NCBI GenBank assembly: GCA_000434055.1
Contig: HF999648.1
Location: 95,266-159,265, forward strand
Direction of reading: 5' to 3'
DNA length: 64,000 nucleotides
Source: Ruminococcus sp. CAG:488
GTDB taxonomy: Bacteria; Bacillota; Clostridia; Oscillospirales; Acutalibacteraceae
Shown one piece after another: positions 56,005 to 64,000 of this stretch. Positions within the stretch are counted from its first letter, which is position 1. Each line of letters starts with the position of its first letter. The notes below the pieces were generated by a model that was given only the letters and a program-made list of their open reading frames with translations, did no database searches and was not told where the DNA came from. Position numbers and translations under genes: made by a program.

Positions 56005-57826
56005 CTATATTGCAAATTTTCTTGCCGACCGCGGCGTAACCGACTGCTTTACTGTTGTCGGCGGCGGTGCAATGCACCTCAACGACGCATTCGGTCATAA
56101 CGACAGAATTCATTGCACCTATAATCACCATGAGCAGGCAAGTGCAATTGCGGCAGAAGCCTATGCCAGACTCAATAACAAAATTGCCGCTCTCTGCGTT
56201 ACTACAGGTCCCGGCGGCACAAACGCAATTACCGGCGTTGTCGGCGGATGGCTCGATTCGATTCCTATGTTTGTCGTCAGCGGTCAGGTTAAATACACCA
56301 CAACGGCACGATATGCCGAGCAGTTCACCGAGGGACTCCCTCTCAGAGCTGTCGGTGACCAGGAATTTGATATCACAAAAGCTATCTCCTGCATGTGCAA
56401 ATACTCCGCCATGCTTGAGGATATCAACGATATACGTTATATGCTTGAAAAGGCATGGCATCTCGCCACAACGGGCAGACCGGGTCCCGTTTGGCTTGAT
56501 ATACCCGTTAATTATCAGGGCAGTTATATTGAAACGGATGACCTCAAGGGCTATGACCCGACCGATGACGACGGTGAGCTTCCGCCCAAGATCGATGACA
56601 ATACAATTAAAATAATTCTCCGAAAAATAAAAAATGCCAAGCGCCCGGTTATTTATGCCGGCGGCGGAATACGTCTTTCGGGCGGATATGAAGCTTTCAA
56701 AAAAGCTTCAAAGCTTCTCGGCGTTCCCGTCGTAACATACTGGAACAGCATTGACGTTATAGAGGATAATGACCCTCTCTATTGCGGCAGAGGCGGCAAC
56801 ATGGGCGACCGCCCGGGAAACTTTGCCGTTCAAAATTCCGATCTTCTTCTCACGGTTGGCACAAGAATCAGCATACGTCAGGTCGGCTATGACTACGGCA
56901 CATGGGCAAGAGCCGCCGAGGTAATCATGGTTGACATTGACAAGGCTGAGATGAAAAAGCCGACCATTCATGTTGATATGCCTGTTTGGGCAGACGCAAA
57001 GGATTTTCTCGAAGCCGTTATCAGAAATGTAAGTGATGAAAATGCTCCCGTTTTCGGCGGAAACGATTGGCGCAGACAGTGTCTTGAATGGAAAGAAAAA
57101 TATCCGGTCGTGCTCCCGCGTCATAAGGAGGAGAACGGCACAACGGCAAATGTTTATGCTTTCATAAAATATCTTGCCGATCAGCTTCCCGAAAATTCGC
57201 TTACGGCGGTCAGCAACGGCGCTTGCTGCGTTGCCGGCCATCAGTGCTGGACAATCAAGCACGGCTCACGATTCATCATCAACAGCGCAATCGCAAGCAT
57301 GGGTTACGGTCTGCCGGCGGCTGTTGGTCTCTGCGTTTCGGGCAAAAAGCAGGACACGATTTGCCTCGAGGGTGACGGCAGCATAATGATGAATCTTCAG
57401 GAGCTCCAGACAATAGTAACAAATAAGCTGCCGATCAAGCTTTTCCTTATTAACAACAGCGGCTACCACAGTATCAGAATAACTCAAAACAACCTGTTCA
57501 AAGATCATACTAAGGTAGGCATCGGTCCGGAGAGCGGCGATCTCTCCTTCCCGAAATTTGAGAACATAGCAAAGGCCTTCGGATTCCCGTATTTTTCGGC
57601 AAGCAGTAATGCCGAAATGCAGGACGCGGTCAAAAAGGCTCTTGCAACCGACGGCTATGCTTTCTGCGAAATCTTCACGGATACAAAGCAGGTTTGGGAG
57701 CCTAAGAGCAGCACTAAACGTCTCCCTGACGGAACGCTTGTCAGTCCTCCGCTTGAGGATCTTGCTCCGTTCCTTGACAGAGATGAGCTGGCTCAGAATA
57801 TGTACATTCCGCTGATAAAAGAGTGA
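55985..57826 (+). CDS. YerE-like ThDP-dependent CDP-sugar acetyl/hydroxyethyl transferase
   Basis: ATG 55985 (behind AAAGGATGAAAAAA) gives 613 residues of the acetolactate-synthase fold. The ThDP-activating Glu lies in YNHHEQASAIAAEAYARLNN. The central domain is GPVWLDIPVNYQG and the ThDP/metal motif is EGDGSIMMNLQELQTIVTNK then LPIKLFLINNSGYHSI. Its place beside rfbF-rfbG-rfbH and a downstream SDR suggests the YerE type of Yersinia, which adds a two-carbon unit from pyruvate to C4 of CDP-3,6-dideoxy-4-ketoglucose. A plain acetolactate synthase is unlikely because no regulatory subunit or amino-acid genes are nearby. Confidence 0.75.
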   Translation: MKIRLADYIANFLADRGVTDCFTVVGGGAMHLNDAFGHNDRIHCTYNHHEQASAIAAEAYARLNNKIAALCVTTGPGGTNAITGVVGGWLDSIPMFVVSGQVKYTTTARYAEQFTEGLPLRAVGDQEFDITKAISCMCKYSAMLEDINDIRYMLEKAWHLATTGRPGPVWLDIPVNYQGSYIETDDLKGYDPTDDDGELPPKIDDNTIKIILRKIKNAKRPVIYAGGGIRLSGGYEAFKKASKLLGVPVVTYWNSIDVIEDNDPLYCGRGGNMGDRPGNFAVQNSDLLLTVGTRISIRQVGYDYGTWARAAEVIMVDIDKAEMKKPTIHVDMPVWADAKDFLEAVIRNVSDENAPVFGGNDWRRQCLEWKEKYPVVLPRHKEENGTTANVYAFIKYLADQLPENSLTAVSNGACCVAGHQCWTIKHGSRFIINSAIASMGYGLPAAVGLCVSGKKQDTICLEGDGSIMMNLQELQTIVTNKLPIKLFLINNSGYHSIRITQNNLFKDHTKVGIGPESGDLSFPKFENIAKAFGFPYFSASSNAEMQDAVKKALATDGYAFCEIFTDTKQVWEPKSSTKRLPDGTLVSPPLEDLAPFLDRDELAQNMYIPLIKE

Positions 57827-57830
57827 TATT

Positions 57831-58730
57831 ATGAAAAAAGCCGTAATAACAGGTGCAACAGGCTCGGTCGGCCGAGCAATAATCGACAAGCTCATCGCCG
57901 AAAACGTCGAGATCACCGTGCTCTGCCACAGAGGTTCAAAAAGAGTTGACGATATTCCCGACAACAGACTCATAAAAAAAGTCTGCTGTTCTCTTGACGA
58001 AATGAAAAGCTTTGTTCCCGAAGAAAATGATTATGATGTTTTCTACCACCTCGCTTGGGCGGGCACCACGGGAACGGCAAGAGACGACGCTGACCTTCAG
58101 CTTAAAAATATTGAATACACCCTTGATGCCGTTGAGCTGGCAAAAAAAATGGGCTGCCGAAAATTTATCGGCGCAGGTTCGCAGGCGGAATACGGTCTTT
58201 GCGATAAGCCGCTGACCCCAAAAACACCGGCATTTCCTTTTACGGGCTACGGCATGGCTAAGCTTGCCGCAGGTCAGCTCAGCAGGCTAAAATGCCGCAA
58301 GCTCGGCATAAATCACACATGGGTGAGAATTCTCAGCGTTTACGGGAAGTACGATCCGGAGAACTCCGTAATAAAATCGGCAATAAATAAATTCACCGCC
58401 AATGAAAAGGCCGAATTCAGCAAGGGCGAACAGCTCTGGGATTTTCTGAGTGCAAGGGATGCCGCAAACGCGTTTTATCTCGTCGGCTGTGACAGTGAAC
58501 ACAATGAAAAAATCTACTGTCTCGGAAGCGGCAAAGCCAAACCGCTGAGAGAATATATAGAAAAAATACATGAGCTCTGCGGCAGCCGGTCGGAAATTGA
58601 CTTCGGCGCAATACCGTACTCTCGCAATCAGGTCATGTTTTTACAGGCGGATATTTCCGAGCTGACAAAGGACACGGGATTTGTTCCCGAAATAAGCTTT
58701 GAAGCAGGAATAAAAGAATTTTTGGATTGA
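57831..58730 (+). CDS. NAD-dependent epimerase/dehydratase (YerF-like reductase)
   Basis: The 299-residue extended SDR has AVITGATGSVGRAIIDKLIA, GAGSQAEYGL and the Tyr-Lys pair in GYGMAKLAAGQLSR. It probably reduces the carbonyl left after the YerE step. It starts 4 bases after the ThDP gene. Substrate inferred from context; alternative is 4-keto reduction giving an abequose or tyvelose-like sugar. Confidence 0.75.
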   Translation: MKKAVITGATGSVGRAIIDKLIAENVEITVLCHRGSKRVDDIPDNRLIKKVCCSLDEMKSFVPEENDYDVFYHLAWAGTTGTARDDADLQLKNIEYTLDAVELAKKMGCRKFIGAGSQAEYGLCDKPLTPKTPAFPFTGYGMAKLAAGQLSRLKCRKLGINHTWVRILSVYGKYDPENSVIKSAINKFTANEKAEFSKGEQLWDFLSARDAANAFYLVGCDSEHNEKIYCLGSGKAKPLREYIEKIHELCGSRSEIDFGAIPYSRNQVMFLQADISELTKDTGFVPEISFEAGIKEFLD

Positions 58731-58740
58731 GGTCTTGAAT

Positions 58741-59700
58741 ATGAAAAAAATCAGCATTATGATTCCGTGCTATAACGAGGAAGAAAACGTTGTTCCGATA
58801 AGTGAGGCTGTCATAAATGAATTAGGAAAAAGTCTTCCCGAATATGACTATGAAATTCTCTTTATTGACAATGATTCAAAGGACAACACACGTCCGCTCC
58901 TACGTGAAATTTGCAAAAACAATCCGAAGATCAAGGCAATTTTCAATGCCAAAAACTTCGGCCAATTCAATTCACCTTATTACGGAATGCTGCAAACAAC
59001 AGGCGACTGCACAATTTGTATGTGCTGCGATTTTCAGGACCCGATCGAAATGATTCCGAAACTTGTTCACGAATGGGAGAACGGCTATAAAATTGTCTGC
59101 GCCATTAAAACAACGAGCAAGGAAAATAAAATTATCAGATTTTTGCGTACCTGCTATTATAAACTCATCAAGAAAATGAGCGACGTTGAGCAGATTGAAC
59201 ACTTTACCGGCTTCGGTCTTTATGACAAGTCATTTATTGAGGTTCTCAGAAATCTCAAGGATCCCACGCCTTTCCTCAGAGGAATTGTTGCGGAGCTCGG
59301 CTACAGGCGCAAGGATATTCCTTATGAGCAGGCAAAGCGCAGAGCGGGAAAGACACATAATAATTTTTACACGCTTTATGATGCGGCGATGCTCAGCTTC
59401 ACCTCTTACACCAAAATCGGCCTCAGGCTCGCAACATTTTTTGGCGTAGGAGTAGGTGCGATAAGCTTCATTGTCGGAATAATTTATCTCATTCTCAAGC
59501 TTATCATGTGGGATAACTTCCCGATGGGCATGGCACCCGTGCTTATCGGCATGTGCTTTCTCGGAAGCGTTCAGCTATTCTTTATCGGACTTCTCGGAGA
59601 ATATGTTCTCAATATAAACACAAGGGTTATGAATCGGCCGCTTGTTATTGAGGAAGAAAGAATAAACTTTAATAATGACGAGGAAAATAAAAATGATTAA
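58741..59700 (+). CDS. GtrB-like undecaprenyl-phosphate glycosyltransferase (GT2)
   Basis: ATG 58741 behind TTGAGGTCTTGAAT; 319 residues. GT2 marks: IMIPCYNEEENVVPISEAVI, CCDFQDPIEMIPKL (nucleotide/metal), RFLRTCYYKLIKKM; two C-terminal membrane helices (about 230-295). It puts the sugar on undecaprenyl phosphate for GtrA. It overlaps the next gene by 8 bases. Confidence 0.9.
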   Translation: MKKISIMIPCYNEEENVVPISEAVINELGKSLPEYDYEILFIDNDSKDNTRPLLREICKNNPKIKAIFNAKNFGQFNSPYYGMLQTTGDCTICMCCDFQDPIEMIPKLVHEWENGYKIVCAIKTTSKENKIIRFLRTCYYKLIKKMSDVEQIEHFTGFGLYDKSFIEVLRNLKDPTPFLRGIVAELGYRRKDIPYEQAKRRAGKTHNNFYTLYDAAMLSFTSYTKIGLRLATFFGVGVGAISFIVGIIYLILKLIMWDNFPMGMAPVLIGMCFLGSVQLFFIGLLGEYVLNINTRVMNRPLVIEEERINFNNDEENKND

Positions 59701-61297
59701 ACATAAGCTTACAAATCAAAATCTTGACCTCAAAGAGTCGATATGCAAACGAATAACCAACCCTTTTTATCTGATAGCGGTTGCGTTGACCGCTCTCGGA
59801 GCATACGGCTTTTATCTTACCAACCCTTCGCCGTCAATCGACTGGCTTTCATATGACCGATATTACAGCGGTATGCTTTTCGGTCAGGGAAGATTTACGG
59901 CAACGATTGTCGAAAGAGTGCTCAATTTATGGGACTGCCCTGTTTGGTTTGAGCCGTTGCTCGGACTCGTTTGTTTCATTCTCGGAACGCTTATAATGCT
60001 CGCAATTTTTGACGGTTTCACGGAATACAGAAGCATCGTTCCGTCTATTGTTTTTTCCTGCATATATATTTCATTCCCTCTTCTGGCGGAGTATTTTATT
60101 TATAACGGAGCAATACTAACGGTCGGAGGCTGTACGGTTCTGCTGTCGCTTGCATTGTATTTTTCGATTAAATACAGCGATATATGGCGTTGCCTTATTC
60201 TGCCGACTGTGCTGATGATGTTTGTTTTTTCCTGGTATGAATGCATGATTCTGCCCTATATCGGCACGGTATTTGCAGTTTTTATACTTAAAGAACGCAC
60301 TGAAAACGGAATAAAAACGGGAGAGGTTATTTCAAAAGGAATTTTTCATGCCGCAGTTCTTGTACTCGGTGTTGTGTTTGAGACTGTTATCACAAAGGCG
60401 CTCATAAAAATCTTCTCAATTGAAGTCAATTCTTTTGCAAGAACTCAAAGCTTTTGGACAGCATCAATAAAAGCTGTTAAAAATCTTATCCGTTCATATA
60501 TTGCCTATTGGGGGCTTAAAGTATTCTGCAATCCCGCCTTTACTGTATTGTTTGCGGCAGGAATAATATTCATTATTTTATTCATTGTCAACATAAAAAA
60601 GACAAAAAACTTTTCGAGTTTTCTTCTTTTTCTCGGCGGGATTCTCCCTGTTTTTGCTATGACACTTTTCAGAGGCGGCGGCGCAGAATACAGAACCGAA
60701 CAGGGAATGCCGTTCTTTGTTGCTTTTACGGCTTTTCTTCTTTGTCTTAATGTTCAATCAGGCAAAAGCCTCGCTAAGAAAGCCTTTGCCGCTTTATTTG
60801 TTTTCACACTGATTATTCAAATCGGCGCTTTAAACAAATCATACTGGATAAACAATCAGCGATTTACGGAAGAAAAAAACGTTATTTTGACAGTGAACAG
60901 CCGAATAAGTGAAAACTGCGATACAAATAAGCCTGTTGTATTTATCGGCGGCTATAACATGTCGGATCACATAACAGACTTAACCTCCGTTTCCGATTCA
61001 TCTCCGTTGGGCAAACTCATAAACCGTTTGGCATCCGGCAATTCTGCCGATAAAGCAAAACGAAAATATGATTATATCGGAAGATCCTATCTGGACTGGA
61101 GCATAAGAAACTCATTTGACAGAGACAAGCCCGAGGACGAACTTTACAAATTCTGCAATTATATCGGCGTCAGCTTTAAGCATTGCACAAGAGCGCAGTA
61201 TGATGAAGCTCACAAAAAGTATTCTGATATCGCCCCCTACCCGAGCAAAGACTGCATCGTTGAAACGGATGAATATATTGCAGTTAAATTAAAATAA
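59693..61297 (+). CDS. GtrC-like polytopic glucosyltransferase
   Basis: ATG 59693 behind GACGAGGAAAATAAAA; 534 residues with about ten transmembrane helices in the first 400 and an extracytoplasmic C-terminal domain. It contains the GT-C-type acidic motif SPSIDWLSYDRYYSGMLF in the first loop, and resembles the Glucos_trans_II group. It would take sugar from the flipped lipid carrier and attach it to a wall or surface polymer. It completes a GtrA-GtrB-GtrC set. Confidence 0.82.
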   Translation: MIKHKLTNQNLDLKESICKRITNPFYLIAVALTALGAYGFYLTNPSPSIDWLSYDRYYSGMLFGQGRFTATIVERVLNLWDCPVWFEPLLGLVCFILGTLIMLAIFDGFTEYRSIVPSIVFSCIYISFPLLAEYFIYNGAILTVGGCTVLLSLALYFSIKYSDIWRCLILPTVLMMFVFSWYECMILPYIGTVFAVFILKERTENGIKTGEVISKGIFHAAVLVLGVVFETVITKALIKIFSIEVNSFARTQSFWTASIKAVKNLIRSYIAYWGLKVFCNPAFTVLFAAGIIFIILFIVNIKKTKNFSSFLLFLGGILPVFAMTLFRGGGAEYRTEQGMPFFVAFTAFLLCLNVQSGKSLAKKAFAALFVFTLIIQIGALNKSYWINNQRFTEEKNVILTVNSRISENCDTNKPVVFIGGYNMSDHITDLTSVSDSSPLGKLINRLASGNSADKAKRKYDYIGRSYLDWSIRNSFDRDKPEDELYKFCNYIGVSFKHCTRAQYDEAHKKYSDIAPYPSKDCIVETDEYIAVKLK

Positions 61298-61302
61298 AAA
61301 AA

Positions 61303-61347
61303 CGGCAGAACCGCAGCATCTCAAAAATCTGCGGTTCTGTTCTTTTT
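61303..61347. terminator. Bidirectional terminator at the end of the sugar cluster
   Basis: CAGAACCGCAG (61306-61316) pairs with CTGCGGTTCTG (61329-61339), perfect 11 bp, with T run to the right and A run to the left. It ends both the rightward cluster and the leftward gene at 61346. Confidence 0.9.
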
Positions 61348-62479
61348 AAAAATATTCAGGGAAAGCAATTTTCAGCGTGTTCAGTATTCTTGAATCAGGT
61401 CTGACATAATTATTGTAATACTCATTATTTGCGTTTTCGATTTCATGTATTCTGTCAACATCGGTAATAAGTCGATTCATGTTTTCTGCCAATGAATACG
61501 CATCGGTATATTCAAGATAATTGATATCCTTTTGCGGGTTTCCTGCCGGCGCATACACAAGCGGATCCGTCATAAATGCTCTGCCCGCAGCAAATGTCTC
61601 TCCGTATCTCGCACCTATACAGCCGTGCAAGCCCTTTGATAAAACATTTATGTAGTTCTTTTTTAATGAAGCGAGGTATTCCCCCCTCGTCTCTATAGCA
61701 GGATCGTGAGTAATCAGTTCAGGGGCAAGACTGCGGCTTTCCTCACTGTCACTCAGTCCACCGACAAAGCGCGAGCCGAATTCCTTTTTGAGAACCTGCA
61801 CGCATTGAATTCTTTGCCTGTTGACATCCTCAAACATTCGGTTCTGGGTCTCTGCCTTTTCCTTTGCCCTATCATAATCAAGCTCAGAATACACCTTTAA
61901 AATTTCTTCCGGCGTCGTATGCACATTCCAAAGCCGTGACCAAAAAAGGATTTTATAGTTATCAAAGTGCTCATTGCCTTCAAAGTTTTTGTAGTTCAAC
62001 AGCCTTTGCCTTTTGGATTTTGTCAATATCTGAAAAACGAACTCTTTATATCTGTGATTTTTCAGCGCATCGTTAATATTTGCTTTTTCAAAATAGTTTC
62101 CGTCACATGAACATTCGTAAGCTATTCCGAGAGGAAGAAATTTATCGTGATTCCTGAGCTTTTCGGCAAAATTCGGATCATAGCTCGATTTAAAATAATA
62201 ATCAAGCCTGTCCAGCTGAGAATCGAACAGTTCGGGAATATTGATGCTCTGATATCCGTCGGACATATCATAGGCAATTGTTTTTCCGTCTGCCTTCAGT
62301 TCAACTATCATACGGTCGGGATAGCGTCCGTCGGCACGAAAATTTCTGTCCATCGAGACGGATTTAACCTTCAAAAGTCCTTTTTCCTCCAAGATCTTAA
62401 AGCCGACAAATATAGACGACAGCGTCCACATCCAGCAGCATGTATTGTCGAAGGAAAGATGGCATTCCAGTTTTTTCAT
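61346..62479 (-). CDS. Unassigned protein, possibly a glycosyltransferase
   Basis: The 377-residue soluble protein starts KKLECHLSFDNTCCWMWTLS and has RYPDRMIVELKADGKTIAYD in the first third, RFVGGLSDSEESRSLAPELI and LHGCIGARYGETFAAGRAFM in the last. The final part (IGARYGETFAAGRAFMTDPL, then PLVYAPAGNPQKDINYLEYT) has the look of a sugar-nucleotide or glycan-binding C-lobe as in surveying exostosin-like glycosyltransferases. No certain family. It converges with the sugar cluster, sharing its terminator. Confidence 0.5.
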   Translation of the reverse strand: MKKLECHLSFDNTCCWMWTLSSIFVGFKILEEKGLLKVKSVSMDRNFRADGRYPDRMIVELKADGKTIAYDMSDGYQSINIPELFDSQLDRLDYYFKSSYDPNFAEKLRNHDKFLPLGIAYECSCDGNYFEKANINDALKNHRYKEFVFQILTKSKRQRLLNYKNFEGNEHFDNYKILFWSRLWNVHTTPEEILKVYSELDYDRAKEKAETQNRMFEDVNRQRIQCVQVLKKEFGSRFVGGLSDSEESRSLAPELITHDPAIETRGEYLASLKKNYINVLSKGLHGCIGARYGETFAAGRAFMTDPLVYAPAGNPQKDINYLEYTDAYSLAENMNRLITDVDRIHEIENANNEYYNNYVRPDSRILNTLKIAFPEYF

Positions 62480-62498
62480 AAAATCACCCTTTTAGAGT

Positions 62499-62723
62499 TC
62501 ATTTTCTTTTCTTTCCGAATATATTTCTTTGCATTTCCGCCATTTTTTTGCGGCGAAGTTGTGTTTCGTCGGCGTCAATTATAAAGCCGTTTTCTGTTTT
62601 CTCTATTATGTCTCCCTCACGGGTTCCCTTTGGCAGCTCGTCAAGCTTCAGCTTCAGAACGTCGCCGTCGTCGCCCTCGCAAACGGCGATGTTTTCTTCA
62701 ATTCTGTCTATCGAATATTTCAT
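62499..62723 (-). CDS. DUF3006-family protein
   Basis: The 74-residue protein, MKYSIDRIEENIAVCEGDDG then LKLDELPKGTREGDIIEKTE, fits DUF3006, a small beta protein often next to metallo-beta-lactamase or metallophosphatase genes. It overlaps the nitroreductase stop by 4 bases and is co-transcribed with it. Confidence 0.85.
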   Translation of the reverse strand: MKYSIDRIEENIAVCEGDDGDVLKLKLDELPKGTREGDIIEKTENGFIIDADETQLRRKKMAEMQRNIFGKKRK

Positions 62724-63262
62724 CTTATTACCTTTATACGGTCGTCGAAGCGCGGCTTTTCCTCGGGCTTCTCATCGGGATATCCTATTGCTACGGCGAT
62801 AAGAAATTTATAGTTTTCCGGAATATCCCATGCCCTTTTCCACTTGTTACCCTCGGCATTTCCGTCAGCAAAGAGTGCACCGACGCTTGCGATTATACAT
62901 GTTCCGAGTCCGAGACCCTGTGCTGCAATGCAGATATTTTCACACATAATTCCGCCGTCCATATAGCTCTCATTCTCTGCGAAAAGAACCGCAAATGTCG
63001 GAGCATTGTGGTAAACGGGATTCACATCCCAACGGGTGTAGGCAGGTGTATCGTAGCCGACAAGCTCCTTAAAATCAGTGTTCATTTGGTCAAGCATTTC
63101 TTTGTTTTGAATAAACCGGACATGGCAGGGCTGCATATTTCTTCCGCTCGGCGCCTTCTTTGCCGCCTGCATGAGCAGGTCGAGCTGCTCATCCGTTATC
63201 TGCTCTTTTTTATATGATCTTATCGTCTGTCTTTCAAGAATTGCTTTAATTACCTCGTTCAT
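62720..63262 (-). CDS. Nitroreductase-family flavoprotein
   Basis: ATG 63262 behind GAGAGGTATCGAA gives 180 residues: VIKAILERQTIRSYKKEQIT, APSGRNMQPCHVRFI, MCENICIAAQGLGLGTCIIA and AVAIGYPDEKPEEKPR. These are FMN-binding marks of the nitroreductase family; the natural substrate is not predictable. It overlaps the metallophosphoesterase gene. Confidence 0.9.
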   Translation of the reverse strand: MNEVIKAILERQTIRSYKKEQITDEQLDLLMQAAKKAPSGRNMQPCHVRFIQNKEMLDQMNTDFKELVGYDTPAYTRWDVNPVYHNAPTFAVLFAENESYMDGGIMCENICIAAQGLGLGTCIIASVGALFADGNAEGNKWKRAWDIPENYKFLIAVAIGYPDEKPEEKPRFDDRIKVIR

Positions 63263-64000
63263 TTCGATACCTCTCAATCAGCTTTTTTCTTGTAACAATA
63301 TTATAAATTATCGCTCCGCCGAAATATATTACAGAAACGGCAAGCAACGCCAATAGTATTCCGATTACGATTTTCGATCCGATGACCTTTGCCAGCAGAA
63401 CAAACAGCACGGCAATTGCGGCAAGCAATGCAAAAACCTTGACCGCAAACATCGGCAGCTGCGGAGTGCAGCACGGTGCAATGCTGAAAATATAGGTTTT
63501 GACAGGCTCAGCGAGCGGCTTATTGCAAACATCGCCGTAACTCACAGTATAGGTCTTATAGTTTTTTACATCGTTTTCGTTGAATTCAAAAACTCTGACC
63601 TCTCTTTGATATATACCATAGGTGTTATAGCCTGCACCGGGGCAATAGCCGAGGTCAATTCCGTCAACCGTTCCGATAAAGCTGTCATAATGGTCATGGC
63701 CGCAATAGACGGCAAAAACATCTCCCTGCTTTTTCAGCTGTTCAAATTCGCCGCACTCACGGGGCAGAGCCGCGGGCGTTTCGCCGTACTCACCCATGAA
63801 TTTAATGCCGTCCCTGCGCCTGTAATATTCGCCTTTTCTGTTTCCGTAGGCAGGCTCGGCACCCTCCGTTCCCTTCGGAACCTTTTCGAGCAGTTCATAT
63901 ATTTCGTCAACCGGAATATGCTGAAAAACGATTGAATCCGCATTGACCTCACGGCTCGTTTTGTCAAGCCATTCAAGCTGTTCCTTTCTGACGCCGCCGT
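63246..64000 (-). CDS. Calcineurin-like metallophosphoesterase with C-terminal membrane helices (5' end missing)
   Basis: The frame is open to the window edge, so the N-terminal metal motifs are cut off. The visible part has VFQHIPVDEIYELL, FAVYCGHDHYDSFIG (the metallophosphatase GHxH box) and two or more C-terminal hydrophobic helices with FALLAAIAVLFVLLAKVIGS. It may cleave a phosphate or sugar-nucleotide ester at the membrane surface. Confidence 0.82.
   Translation of the reverse strand, partial: GGVRKEQLEWLDKTSREVNADSIVFQHIPVDEIYELLEKVPKGTEGAEPAYGNRKGEYYRRRDGIKFMGEYGETPAALPRECGEFEQLKKQGDVFAVYCGHDHYDSFIGTVDGIDLGYCPGAGYNTYGIYQREVRVFEFNENDVKNYKTYTVSYGDVCNKPLAEPVKTYIFSIAPCCTPQLPMFAVKVFALLAAIAVLFVLLAKVIGSKIVIGILLALLAVSVIYFGGAIIYNIVTRKKLIERYRNERGN

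Overview
The window looks like a chromosome segment of a gut-type Clostridia (Oscillospiraceae/Ruminococcaceae-like Firmicute). The signs are moderate GC content, Gram-positive ribosome binding sites, a secreted dockerin protein, a GtrA/GtrB-type wall-glycosylation cluster and a complete Siphoviridae-type prophage of the Firmicutes SPP1/A118 structural style. Species cannot be fixed from the sequence alone.

Layout. Bases 1-2521 are host: the tail of an unknown gene, a PLP-dependent alanine/ornithine-type racemase, and an XRE regulator with a membrane C-terminus. A tRNA-Pro(CGG) at 2522-2597 is the integration site of a ~36.66-kb prophage, bounded by an exact 83-bp direct repeat (2575-2657 and 39232-39314) that carries the tRNA 3' end plus its terminator.

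Inside the prophage nearly everything reads leftward from a divergent repressor/early promoter pair at 34.1 kb. The order is Cro-like regulators and micro-ORFs (34.1-32.1 kb), recombination and replication genes (Gp157, Rad52-like, NinB-like, HNH, SSB, dUTPase, a possible initiator), a DUF1492 late regulator, terminase, portal, minor capsid, scaffold, capsid, connector, tail, tape measure, baseplate, holin and endolysin, ending at 4.8 kb. Beyond the lysin terminator is a second regulatory/cargo block (XRE + ImmA/IrrE, small genes, a membrane protein). Rightward from the repressor are lysogeny cargo (two zinc-ribbon proteins, a NYN-type RNase behind a structured leader, RhuM) and the tyrosine integrase next to attR.

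The prophage has several unusual parts. The minor capsid protein has a C-terminal PBECR-like nuclease domain in an AT-rich cassette. Two small proteins carry a GGRGASSG tag. There are several non-coding structured stretches that look like small RNAs. The NYN gene sits behind a promoter, an operator-like palindrome and an RNA hairpin/terminator.

Right of the prophage is host DNA: a 1631-residue secreted GLUG/beta-helix dockerin protein (39.7-44.6 kb); a complete D-allose catabolic operon (LacI regulator, ABC importer, AlsE, AlsK, RpiB; 44.9-52.0 kb); and a rightward cluster (52.3-61.3 kb) coding CDP-glucose synthesis, 4,6-dehydration, 3-deoxygenation (RfbF, RfbG, RfbH), a YerE-like ThDP enzyme, an SDR reductase and a GtrA/GtrB/GtrC-like lipid-linked glycosylation trio. 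I read this as a pathway for a branched 3,6-dideoxy sugar attached to the cell surface. The window closes with an unassigned possible glycosyltransferase, DUF3006, a nitroreductase and a truncated membrane-anchored metallophosphoesterase.
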